Below, in pieces: positions 1 through 6,668 of a stretch of 31,139 bases of DNA; positions within the stretch are counted from its first letter, which is position 1, and each line of letters starts with the position of its first letter. The position numbers were made by a program, and so were the translations under genes. The notes below the pieces were generated by a model. The model ran no database searches. It was not told the origin of the DNA and was given only the letters and a program-made list of their open reading frames with translations. This DNA comes from Candidatus Saccharimonadota bacterium (GTDB lineage Bacteria > Patescibacteriota > Saccharimonadia > Saccharimonadales > UBA10212), in assembly GCA_028288985.1 (NCBI GenBank), contig JAQGHE010000028.1, positions 1-31,139 on the forward strand. The letters are read 5' to 3'.

Positions 1-1
1 C

Positions 2-373
2 GGGCGGGAACGGCCGTTCTGGACATACTACGCCAGACGCCAGATGTGGGACCCCAGCGCGCTGGCCGAGGAGGACATCGACGACATGGTGCACTCGGCC
101 GAGCAGCCGGGCGGCACCAGGGCCATCTTGGAGATGTACCGCGCCCGCCAGACCGACGCCGAACAGAACCGCCCGCATTACGCTGACCCAATCAGCTGCC
201 CGGTCCTGGCCGTCGGCGCGCAAGCCTATCTCGGGGACGAAGTATCCAAACAGCTTGCGCAAGTGGCCCGCGATGTCCGCGGCGCCGTCATCCCCGCGTC
301 CGGTCACAACATCGCGCTGGAGAACCCGGCCGCCCTGGCCAAGGCCTACCTCGACTTCTTCGCAGGCGGCTAA
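2..373 (+). CDS. alpha/beta hydrolase, C-terminal fragment (5' end outside window)
   Basis: The reading frame is open from base 2, so the gene is cut by the window edge; the ATG at 44 is internal. The visible part of about 123 residues is the C-terminal end of an alpha/beta-hydrolase-fold protein. The PVLAVGAQAYLGDE stretch matches the strand that usually carries the late part of the fold, and SGHNIALENP near the end fits the catalytic-His region of epoxide-hydrolase-like members. The nucleophile and oxyanion residues lie upstream and cannot be checked. Base composition is clearly GC-richer than the rest of the window and codons end mostly in G or C, as in an actinobacterial or proteobacterial gene. 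It may be foreign or an assembly join. The substrate is unknown. Confidence 0.75.
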   Translation, partial: GRERPFWTYYARRQMWDPSALAEEDIDDMVHSAEQPGGTRAILEMYRARQTDAEQNRPHYADPISCPVLAVGAQAYLGDEVSKQLAQVARDVRGAVIPASGHNIALENPAALAKAYLDFFAGG

Positions 374-418
374 GCCGCGGGTTCAGCCATGTGACCTCTG
401 TTAATATAATTTGAAACT

Positions 419-436
419 TGGCTCCGGGGACTGGAT
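419..436. repeat. distal copy of tRNA-Asn 3' end (candidate attachment site)
   Basis: TGGCTCCGGGGACTGGAT here is identical over 18 nt to 843-860, the 3' end of the tRNA-Asn gene including encoded CCA. Both copies are in the same orientation and 424 bp apart. This is the geometry left by integration into a tRNA 3' end. No integrase is visible. Confidence 0.6.
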
Positions 437-629
437 GCGGCCTTTGGCCTTCTCCGCAAAGTCGAGATATAGCTTCTCGCGAGGAAAGCTATTATTTTAT
501 GGAATGCTTTCTCCGGTTCGGCATATAATTTCGCTGACCGCTCAATTATCAGAGCGAGCTCCTGCGCGTGACTCTGCTCCGCCGCACCAGCATTGCTGTG
601 CAATCTGGTTCTAGGCCCCAACCCCCAAG

Positions 630-668
630 CCAAATAAAAACCGCCTCGTTGAGACGGCCTTTATTTGG
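630..668. terminator. bidirectional terminator-like hairpin
   Basis: An inverted repeat with outer arms CCAAATAAA and TTTATTTGG encloses the GC-rich stem CCGCCTC/GAGACGG (one mismatch) around a GTT loop. The flanking A and T tracts suit an intrinsic terminator on either strand. No clear gene ends here, so what it terminates is unknown. Confidence 0.6.
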
Positions 669-683
669 CTCCGGAGGCCGGAT
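666..683. repeat. degenerate third copy of tRNA-Asn 3' end
   Basis: TGGCTCCGGAGGCCGGAT matches the tRNA-Asn 3' end at 15 of 18 positions; all three differences are transitions. It shares the extra bases GCG with the copy at 419. Like the real tRNA end, it directly adjoins a hairpin terminator on its left. Confidence 0.45.
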
Positions 684-803
684 GCGCTTCGCTTGCACGG
701 TATTCGCTTATCGAAACAAGCTTCTGCACGCTCATACCTGTACGAACCGGCGACTATCGCCAGCTGACGCTGTCGAGCCGCCGAACCCAACCCGGCTGCA
801 AAG

Positions 804-844
804 CATGAAAAAAGCAGAAACTTTAAGCTCCTGCTTTTTTCATG
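804..844 (-). terminator. terminator of tRNA-Asn
   Basis: The arms CATGAAAAAAGCAG and CTGCTTTTTTCATG are a perfect 14-bp inverted repeat. Read on the minus strand, a hairpin ending in a T tract lies directly after the tRNA 3' CCA, overlapping it by 2 nt. Confidence 0.75.
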
Positions 845-917
845 GCTCCGGGGACTGGATTCGAACCAGCGACCTAGTGGTTAACAGCCACCCGCTCTAC
901 CGCTGAGCTACCCCGGA
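843..917 (-). tRNA. tRNA-Asn (anticodon GTT)
   Basis: Read on the minus strand, the 75 nt fold as a complete cloverleaf. The acceptor arms are TCCGGGG and CCCCGGA, followed by G and an encoded CCA. The D arm is GCTC/GAGC, the anticodon stem GGTGG/CCACT with loop CTGTTAA (anticodon GTT), and the T arm GCTGG/CCAGT with loop TTCGAAT. A consensus promoter lies upstream and a T-tract hairpin follows the CCA. In organisms lacking AsnRS this tRNA is charged with Asp and then amidated by GatCAB; the AspRS in this window looks suited to that route. Confidence 0.97.
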
Positions 918-935
918 CCGTCGATTAACAGATTG

Positions 936-965
936 ATTATAGGTTACGCCTTAGGTTAGCGTCAA
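936..965 (-). promoter_or_regulatory. promoter of tRNA-Asn
   Basis: On the minus strand TTGACG (965-960) and TATAAT (941-936) are 18 bp apart. The predicted start is about 12 nt before the tRNA 5' end. It is among the best sigma-70-like matches in the window. Confidence 0.75.
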
Positions 966-972
966 ACCCGGC

Positions 973-978
973 TATAAT
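973..978 (+). promoter_or_regulatory. -10 box TATAAT before the gene at 998
   Basis: A perfect -10 hexamer ends 19 nt before the ATG, predicting a leader of about 13 nt without a Shine-Dalgarno sequence. No good -35 is seen. It lies close to the divergent tRNA promoter. Confidence 0.5.
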
Positions 979-997
979 AAGGCATATAAATCAGCAA

Positions 998-1684
998 ATG
1001 TACAAACACGGAAAACCAATATATAGGCTAAGCAGACTACCCCTATTTATAATAATAGTCGTCATAATTTTGCTGCTGGCCAGCGCGTACTATGTGCTTA
1101 TCGTCAAAGCCGGTCCTAAGAACTCCTTAAAGAACAACGATAAGCCATTAATAAGTTCAGTCAAAGGCAGCGATGTAAATACTCCGGTTGATGAAGCGGC
1201 ATTCCTATTCGTCCTGCCAGGGAAGTGGAAGCTATCCAGCAAGGATTGGGATGCCCGCTACCACGCCTGGCAGTGGCAGTTTGCTGATAGCCGTTATGCG
1301 GGGCGGTGGTTTAGGGTTTATCAGGACACTATCCCGGAGGACTATGCCGTTAACTACTTATTGCCGGTAAGCGGGGCGGCAGACGTGGTCCAAATAGGCC
1401 AAATGTCAGGTAACTGTGCAGATTTTACTACTACCGGCCAAACCAAAACCAACACCAGCGGAACGATAGCGGCGCCGTCCAAGTGGCAGCAAGTCAGCTT
1501 CTTGTGTGATTACGGCAACCAGAATCACCAGGTAGTCGGTACCAGCAGCCCGGATGGTATTAACACTGTCGTGCTAAAAGGCAATAACGGTACTCATAAA
1601 TTCTTCTTTTTGTATCAGGATAATAACTACAACCCGGATTTTGGGGTCATATCTAACATCTTAAGCACCTTCCACGCTAAATAA
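998..1684 (+). CDS. membrane-anchored exported protein of unknown function
   Basis: The 228-residue protein has a short basic N-terminus and one hydrophobic segment at about residues 13-33. The remainder should lie outside the membrane. The outer part begins with a Ser/Asn/Lys linker, then a domain starting near residue 68 with FLFVLPGKWKLSS, rich in aromatic residues and strands. This start recalls the FxYPxxW opening of the exported domains at 14865 and 19299, but the likeness is weak. Two Cys near residues 140 and 170 could form a disulfide, which would fit the DsbA-like enzyme at 8308. The gene stands alone between the tRNA and a convergent gene. No family is recognised. Confidence 0.8.
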   Translation: MYKHGKPIYRLSRLPLFIIIVVIILLLASAYYVLIVKAGPKNSLKNNDKPLISSVKGSDVNTPVDEAAFLFVLPGKWKLSSKDWDARYHAWQWQFADSRYAGRWFRVYQDTIPEDYAVNYLLPVSGAADVVQIGQMSGNCADFTTTGQTKTNTSGTIAAPSKWQQVSFLCDYGNQNHQVVGTSSPDGINTVVLKGNNGTHKFFFLYQDNNYNPDFGVISNILSTFHAK

Positions 1685-1752
1685 GCTATGTGGTAGAAGA
1701 TAATCGGACAAATCCGGTTTGTTTACGGTCCTTGATTTGCACGGCAATTTGG

Positions 1753-1783
1753 CAAGAAAGTGCGCACTCTCCGCACTTTCTTG
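1753..1783. terminator. perfect 12-bp hairpin between convergent genes
   Basis: CAAGAAAGTGCG and CGCACTTTCTTG pair perfectly around a 7-nt loop, 69 nt after the stop of the gene at 998. There is no clean T tract on either strand, so it may be a non-canonical terminator or an mRNA 3'-end stabiliser. The rest of 1685-1967 holds no supported gene. Confidence 0.5.
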
Positions 1784-1967
1784 ATAAAAATACGAGATGG
1801 TTCCACCGCGGATCTTCATGGCTCCCTTGGACTTTGTCGGGGATAAAATCGGTGCTGCCTGCCAGCATTGACGTCGTGTTTTCGCATTCATCAAAAGGTA
1901 ACCCTCCAAGACAAGTATTCGGCGGCTCAGCTCTTTGAAAAATAAACTCTTGCCCACCCATTTTAAG

Positions 1968-3035
1968 TTAGGCCGCTTGGGCCGCTACTAAGGTTGCGAT
2001 AGAGCCGATGCCTTTATATTTGACGGGTTTCTGCACCATGCCTTCAACGGCAACGCGCATATCTTCAAAAACAGATCTAACAATCTCTTCGTCGCTCATG
2101 GTTTTCTTCAGCTCGCTGACGCTCTTCAGCTGGCCGATGTAGAGTGTGTATTCTCCGGAATCCGGGTTGCGAACCAAAGAGTTAGTCAGGATATTATCAA
2201 ACCTGGTCATGAGCCCGGCTGCGGCAATATCAATAAATGGTATTTCGTAGTGAGTGATTTTTTTGCCCTCACGCTGCGGTTTAATTTCGCTGCCGGTGGG
2301 GGCAATGTCAACTTCCATGCCGCCATCTTTCATATCTTGTTTGATAAGTGCCCCAAGCATAGAAGCATTAACCCGGCGGGAAGGCCGTTCTGGCACTCCC
2401 CAAAATAAAGAACTTTCGGTCTTAGGGGCCGACCAGTAGCCACGACCCATAGGGGTAAAGTGCTTTTTGACTGGTTTCGGTTTTCCTTTTCCGCCGCTTG
2501 CGTAAGCCACGCGGCTAATGGCTTTATTCAAGATAGCCCCGCTCTTGTCTATGTTCGGGCGATCTCGCTTAGCCACAAACCTAAGGCCTTTCAAGTAGGC
2601 TAATTCTGATAATTTGAAGTGGGGGCTTAGAACAGCAGTATTTTGCCCTTCTAGCTGCGCTTCCCTGAGAGATTGGATCAGTGGGGTGGGGTCGATCGCT
2701 GATGTCTCTTGGTTGCGGAACTGGTTAACAAACCGCTGGGCGGTTAATTGGCCGTCAACTTGGTTAATTAATCGGCTCGAACTTAGCTTGCCCAAAGATT
2801 TCCCTACTTTATACTGCAAGGCTGCATGGAAGACGTTATCCGGCAGCCATGGGTAAATATGCTCGGCATCACTTCTAGCCACTAATATGGACTGCTCAGG
2901 ATAGAGGTCGGTATCGTACTCTATGGCTACCAGGCCGTTATCGGGCCTGGCTTCAAAGTCAGCCGACCAACCATTATAGCTGGCATGCAATTGCTGCTCT
3001 TCAGATAAGAGCTCAGGGGAAATGGGGGTGCTCAT
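1968..3035 (-). CDS. conserved protein of unknown function, possibly acyltransferase-like
   Basis: This 355-residue protein has no signal peptide or clear membrane segment and should be cytoplasmic. I do not recognise the family. The middle part has TAVLSPHFKLSELAYLKGLRF, followed by a basic region, then DIAPTGSE and YEIPFIDIAAAG. That order loosely resembles glycerolipid acyltransferases of the PlsC type (HX4D, then FPEGTRS, then VPV). Here the motif would be HX4E and the others are weak, so the idea is speculative. It is divergent from the riboswitch-controlled gene at 3299, with about 90 bp between its start and the aptamer. No Shine-Dalgarno sequence is seen before the ATG; an AT-rich -10-like stretch lies close by. 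Confidence 0.8.
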   Translation of the reverse strand: MSTPISPELLSEEQQLHASYNGWSADFEARPDNGLVAIEYDTDLYPEQSILVARSDAEHIYPWLPDNVFHAALQYKVGKSLGKLSSSRLINQVDGQLTAQRFVNQFRNQETSAIDPTPLIQSLREAQLEGQNTAVLSPHFKLSELAYLKGLRFVAKRDRPNIDKSGAILNKAISRVAYASGGKGKPKPVKKHFTPMGRGYWSAPKTESSLFWGVPERPSRRVNASMLGALIKQDMKDGGMEVDIAPTGSEIKPQREGKKITHYEIPFIDIAAAGLMTRFDNILTNSLVRNPDSGEYTLYIGQLKSVSELKKTMSDEEIVRSVFEDMRVAVEGMVQKPVKYKGIGSIATLVAAQAA

Positions 3036-3127
3036 CTATATTTGCGTTATTTAACCATATTTTGCACATCTTAGCTAGTGAAAAAAGTACTACAGATCAT
3101 CTTAGCAGTCCATGGTAATATCTGTGT

Positions 3128-3240
3128 ACGTTAACAAATTATTTGCTGGAACCTGGTGAAAATCCAGGACTGTGCCGCAACGGTAACCCGCAGGGGAAGT
3201 CCGATGACAGCGATAACCAACAATAACTCCCGAGCAGGAG
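3128..3240 (+). promoter_or_regulatory. cobalamin riboswitch (aptamer and kissing hairpin)
   Basis: The core has the conserved series of the cobalamin class: GCTGGAA, the hairpin CCTGG-TGAAAA-TCCAGG, then TGCCGCAACGGTAA, then a B12 box reading AAGTCCGATGACAGC. A small hairpin CTCC-CGAGCA-GGAG (about 3227-3240) is in the place of the P13 arm whose loop pairs with the core. The element leads directly into a competing-hairpin expression platform. The known role of the class is to bind a cobalamin cofactor and turn off downstream genes. The exact 5' end and the preferred cofactor form cannot be set by eye. Confidence 0.88.
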
Positions 3241-3267
3241 AGTGGTGAAGTTCTTTCGTTTCTCACA

Positions 3268-3297
3268 CCTCTTCTCCTTCCGGATGAGAGGTTTTTT
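3268..3297 (+). terminator. riboswitch-controlled intrinsic terminator
   Basis: CCTCTTCTCC, a TTCC loop and GGATGAGAGG form a 10-bp stem with one mismatch, followed by TTTTTT. Its 5' arm could instead pair with GGAGAGTGGTG just upstream, part of which is the 3' arm of the kissing hairpin. Ligand binding would therefore free the terminator (off-switch). The 3' arm also contains GAGAGG, the apparent ribosome-binding site of the next gene. Confidence 0.75.
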
Positions 3298-3298
3298 A

Positions 3299-4750
3299 GT
3301 GCAGGCGGAAAAAACAAAACCATATGAGGAGACAAGGGATCAATACTTAGCCGAACGCGTCGGTGGTATTGCCCTGTTTGGCTTTTCCAAGGAAGATATT
3401 GGCGTTAATGACCCGCTAGCCCACCTGGATCAATACTTAAGCGGCGGTGAAGCAACCCTTTCTTATATTGAGGAAGATGTGATTACCGATTGCGCGGAGC
3501 GGTTTATCAAACCCAAATTTATTAACAGCGTTAATTTTAGGTTCACGGGCAATGATTTTTTATCAAAAGAAGGTAATTTCTCGATGAATATAATGACGGC
3601 CATAACCGAGAAGAAGTTTGGTAGCCAAAAGATCGTCGACATCGATGAGTACAAAAGAGCCAAAATTGAAGCGCAGGAACCAAAAAGATTAGCTGGGTGG
3701 TTTCCTGGGGCGAGGCCAGGCGACGCTTTTATAGCCGAATCTCTTGATCTGGCGGATAACGAGCGTTATACCATCGTCCGGATATACGAGAAGGTGAACG
3801 ATGAGGAATTAACGGAGCATGTCGTAACGCTGCATAACGCCAGCGTCTCGTTATTTAACGACCTCCATAAAGAAATGGGGGTTTACGGTGCGGATCTGAA
3901 CACGCCCCTTGAAGTGCTAGACCATATGTATGCCTACTCACCCGAACAAGGTGATTTCCGAGGGTTTATCGAGTACTACATAAACGCCTATGACCAAATG
4001 TTGGCCCAGCGCAATCCGGCCCGCGAGTACATTTTTGGCTTAGACGCCAAGGAACGGAAGAATCTAAAGGACGATATGGAGATTGTCCGTGAACAAAAGC
4101 AGCTGAGGAGCATTTATACGGAAGCACTGGCACGATTGGGGGAAAGTGGAGGATATGTCACGCCGGATATTATTAATTTCAACAGTAAGCTACAGATCGG
4201 TCTGCCACTGGAAGCCGCACAGAAACTGACTGCCGACTCGGCGCGAGGCTTACTTGACGGAGCCTTGCAGTATATAGCGGCCACTCTAAACCAGGCCTCC
4301 GAGGAAAATTTACGGGCTCTTGCCCGGGCGCCCGGAATGGACAGCGTGTATTCTGCCGCAGGCAATTACGGAATGGCGGCCAAAGAGGCAGGTATCCGCT
4401 ACCAGGGTGTCTGCCCGGAAGCTATGGGGAAGGCCGCCCAAGGCGAACTGGCTATGCTTCAAAAGGTCTATAACCGGGATCCCACTAAGTGCCAGCAATG
4501 TCCCGGCTGTAAGAAAACCGTCGATTTACCTGAGGAGCTTTTTCATAAGGATAAAATCCTGCACTGCACTGCATGCAAACTTAATTTTGATAAAAAGTCG
4601 GGGAAGTCTTATTACAAAGATATGCTGGCGGAGAAAAGCAAGGTGACCGAAAAACCTGGCATTATATCCTTAGACTTGGCGCGCAAAGAGTCCGAAATCA
4701 AACATAAAGAACAGGAAAGAAAGTCCAAGGAACTGCAAAAAATAGCTTAG
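3299..4750 (+). CDS. riboswitch-controlled protein of unknown function with C-terminal zinc ribbon
   Basis: I chose the GTG at 3299 (483 residues) because it lies just after the terminator and has GAGAGG 7 nt upstream; an ATG at 3242 would put the attenuator inside the gene. No signal peptide or membrane helix is seen, so it should be cytoplasmic. Most of the protein is helical and unrecognised. Near the C-terminus, Cys 398, 401, 404, 423 and 426 make a CxxCxxC...CxxC cluster typical of a zinc ribbon. A highly charged Lys/Glu tail follows. No B12-binding DxHxxG motif is visible. Being under a cobalamin riboswitch suggests a role in B12 uptake, salvage or replacement of a B12-dependent step, but this is inference from regulation only. 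Its stop overlaps the convergent antiporter gene by 4 bp. Confidence 0.85.
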   Translation: MQAEKTKPYEETRDQYLAERVGGIALFGFSKEDIGVNDPLAHLDQYLSGGEATLSYIEEDVITDCAERFIKPKFINSVNFRFTGNDFLSKEGNFSMNIMTAITEKKFGSQKIVDIDEYKRAKIEAQEPKRLAGWFPGARPGDAFIAESLDLADNERYTIVRIYEKVNDEELTEHVVTLHNASVSLFNDLHKEMGVYGADLNTPLEVLDHMYAYSPEQGDFRGFIEYYINAYDQMLAQRNPAREYIFGLDAKERKNLKDDMEIVREQKQLRSIYTEALARLGESGGYVTPDIINFNSKLQIGLPLEAAQKLTADSARGLLDGALQYIAATLNQASEENLRALARAPGMDSVYSAAGNYGMAAKEAGIRYQGVCPEAMGKAAQGELAMLQKVYNRDPTKCQQCPGCKKTVDLPEELFHKDKILHCTACKLNFDKKSGKSYYKDMLAEKSKVTEKPGIISLDLARKESEIKHKEQERKSKELQKIA

Positions 4751-6501
4751 GATTTGGTGTGCGCTAAAGCGGCCATGCTGCTAACTATCGCCCGGCCTAA
4801 TTTTTTATGCTCTTCTTCTTTTTGCTCGATATGGTGCTGGCGTTTCAGCTGCTTGATATGGGCCTCCCGGAATTTCTTGAAATTGCTCTTACTCAGGCCC
4901 GAAGTTTTAACGAAGGCGCCGATTTTCTCGCCACCGATAAAGTGCGGCAAGATTACGTAACTGGCGCCCAGGTCATAAAGTGCCGCCGCCTGCTTAGGAT
5001 TATCGGCCTGCGTAATTACAACGGAGTCGGAGTTCTTACGATCCAGGAAGTTGAGCAGGAAAGAATTAACTTCGAAATCAGTCACGGTGGAAACTATCAG
5101 TTTGGCTTTATTGACATTGGCCTCTTCCAGCAGCTCTACGTCCGTGGCGTCACCGAAGATGTGGGCTATCTTCCTACCCTCTAAAACTTCAATAACCTCC
5201 GGATCGTAATCAATAACCACAAAGCTTTTGCTCATCTGTTTGAAGACGTTGATGAACTCGTGGCCGCCCTTCTGGTAGCCAAACAGGATCATCTCGTAGT
5301 TACCTGGAGCCCGCGCTTCGCCGTGGGTATGTTTACGTTCAAAAACATTCAGGTACCGCTCGAAGAAGGCGTAGATGCGGTCGCTGAAGAGCATTAAGTA
5401 TGCAGACACGGCAATCGAGCAAAGGGCCACGAAGGTTACGGCCGTGACCAGGTTGCTATCTATAAAGCCGCGCTTTTGAGCCAGCAGTATTAACACGATC
5501 GAGAACTCGCTAACTTGCGCCAGCGCCACTGAGGCTTTAAAGCCGGTTCGTTTGGTGTATCCTAAGTAGCCCAAAACGGCCATGGCAACCAGCGGTTTAG
5601 CGATGATGGCGATCAGGGCGGAGACAATCAGAATCGGGAACATGGTGCCCAGCTGGCCAAGGCTTAAGTTGGCGCCAAGAGCGATAAAGAAGACGATGAC
5701 AAAAAAGTCCCTAAGCGGACGCAGCCGGGAGGCAACTTCTTGGGCGTAAGGCTGGGTAGCTAAGCAGATTCCGGCCAGCAGCGCGCCGATCTCGCTACTT
5801 AAACCGATTTTTTGGAAAAGCGTGGCGCTCCCCAGTCCCCAGGCAATGGCGAATAAAAATAGAAATTCCTGGCTGCCGGAAATAAGCTTCTGATACTGCG
5901 GCAGCAGCCGATTGCTGGCCCAAAAAAGCAAAAAGGCTAGAATCACGCCCTTGAAGGCTAACCCCAAAGCCGAGCCTAGCGCCAGCGTCTTGTCATTTCC
6001 GGCCGATGTAACCACGACCAGGATTATGGCGACCAGGTCCTGAACTAAGGAGACGCTGATGGCGATTTTGCCGTACAACCTGGCTTGTTCATGTTTATCG
6101 CCCAGCACTTTCAGGATAATTATCGTACTGGAAATAGCCAGGCAAGCGCCCAGGAAAAGCGCACTGGTACTGGATAATCCAAGCGACGTGCCAGCCAACC
6201 ACCCCAGGAAAGTAATGACTCCAATCTGGATAATACCTACGGCTGAAGCTGTGCCGCTAACCTCGCGCATTATCTGCGGGTTAAGGCCTAAACCGATGAT
6301 AAATAGCAGCAGGGCAATGCCAAGGTCAGAAAATAGCGTCAGGGTCTCCGGTGATTTGGTCAGGTGCAGTAGAGTTGGTCCGACAATAATACCGGTGAGG
6401 ATATGACCGATGATGAGGGGCTGGCCGATAAGGCGCATCAGCAGGGCGATTGCAGCGCCCATTACTATTATCAGACTTAGTCCCGGGAACACATTATCCA
6501 T
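4747..6501 (-). CDS. CPA2-type monovalent cation:proton antiporter (KefB-like) with TrkA-N domain
   Basis: The 584-residue protein begins with a 12-13-helix Na+/H+ exchanger domain (about residues 5-375), opening with an IGQPLIIGHILTGIIVGP stretch characteristic of the family. A cytoplasmic NAD-binding TrkA-N/RCK domain follows (about 395-520): YEMILFGYQKGGHEF, then VVIDYDPEVIEVLEG and HIFGDATDVELLEEA. The TrkA-C domain is absent; the end is a charged helical tail. Members exchange K+ or Na+ for protons and are gated by ligands on the RCK domain. The ATG at 6501 is preferred to a GTG 12 nt upstream because the family starts just before helix 1. Neither start has a good Shine-Dalgarno sequence. 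The leader contains the hairpin repeat at 6527-6607. Confidence 0.93.
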   Translation of the reverse strand: MDNVFPGLSLIIVMGAAIALLMRLIGQPLIIGHILTGIIVGPTLLHLTKSPETLTLFSDLGIALLLFIIGLGLNPQIMREVSGTASAVGIIQIGVITFLGWLAGTSLGLSSTSALFLGACLAISSTIIILKVLGDKHEQARLYGKIAISVSLVQDLVAIILVVVTSAGNDKTLALGSALGLAFKGVILAFLLFWASNRLLPQYQKLISGSQEFLFLFAIAWGLGSATLFQKIGLSSEIGALLAGICLATQPYAQEVASRLRPLRDFFVIVFFIALGANLSLGQLGTMFPILIVSALIAIIAKPLVAMAVLGYLGYTKRTGFKASVALAQVSEFSIVLILLAQKRGFIDSNLVTAVTFVALCSIAVSAYLMLFSDRIYAFFERYLNVFERKHTHGEARAPGNYEMILFGYQKGGHEFINVFKQMSKSFVVIDYDPEVIEVLEGRKIAHIFGDATDVELLEEANVNKAKLIVSTVTDFEVNSFLLNFLDRKNSDSVVITQADNPKQAAALYDLGASYVILPHFIGGEKIGAFVKTSGLSKSNFKKFREAHIKQLKRQHHIEQKEEEHKKLGRAIVSSMAALAHTKS

Positions 6502-6526
6502 TGCGTAACCCACAGGCGCCGTATTG

Positions 6527-6607
6527 CATTACCGGCTCCAGTTCTCCTTCGCCGTATTTAATATACGGCTCAGTCCGAGCTTCGCCGGTGCCTTGTACAG
6601 CATCCAA
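6527..6607 (-). repeat. dispersed structured repeat, copy 1
   Basis: Read on the minus strand the copy has TTGGAT, GTACAAGG, CGGACTGA, a 7-bp hairpin (GCCGTAT/ATACGGC, at 6551-6569), GAAGGAG and finally TAATG. The same order and similar spacing occur at 30618-30705. Two base pairs of the hairpin differ between copies by compensatory changes. This copy sits in the leader of the antiporter gene. Confidence 0.65.
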
Positions 6608-6668
6608 GCCTGAGGCTTGTTTTTGTGTTTGACCCATTTACTTCATTTTACATTGAAAGCGTATAAGC

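Larger units (their letters stand above)
374..842. other. gene-free stretch with tRNA-end repeats and two hairpins
   Basis: No convincing gene is present. Short frames on both strands are open, but they run through terminator-like hairpins and tRNA-derived sequence and have no ribosome-binding site. The stretch holds copies of the tRNA-Asn 3' end at 419-436 and 666-683, an inverted repeat at 630-668 and a terminator at 804-844. Composition changes from GC-rich to the window average between about 375 and 419, next to the first repeat copy. It may be a small cassette inserted at the tRNA 3' end, decayed DNA, or an assembly join. Confidence 0.6.

Noticed and set aside
370..633. Minus-strand frame of 87 codons
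   Set aside because: It spans the 419-436 repeat, enters the 630 hairpin, has no ribosome-binding site or promoter, and reads out into the GC-rich hydrolase end.
568..906. Plus-strand frame ending in GSGDWIRTSD-type sequence
   Set aside because: Its end is the antisense of tRNA-Asn and it runs through two terminator hairpins. Such translations are a well-known kind of false protein.
1798..1830. T-box-like GGTGGAACC on the minus strand
   Set aside because: The T-box context (AGGGTGGNACCGCG) is not met, there is no antiterminator stem, and no synthetase or amino acid gene follows.
1686..1961. Minus-strand frame of 91 codons after the gene at 1968
   Set aside because: No Shine-Dalgarno sequence or family; it crosses the perfect hairpin, and frames on both strands are equally open.
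3242..3298. Upstream ATG start for the riboswitch-controlled gene
   Set aside because: It would place the attenuator stem and T tract inside the coding sequence; the GTG at 3299 has a suitable ribosome-binding site.
6450..6632. Plus-strand 60-codon frame across the hairpin repeat
   Set aside because: The similar stretch at 30618-30705 has a one-base difference in the hairpin loop, which breaks the frame; conservation is of structure, not of protein.
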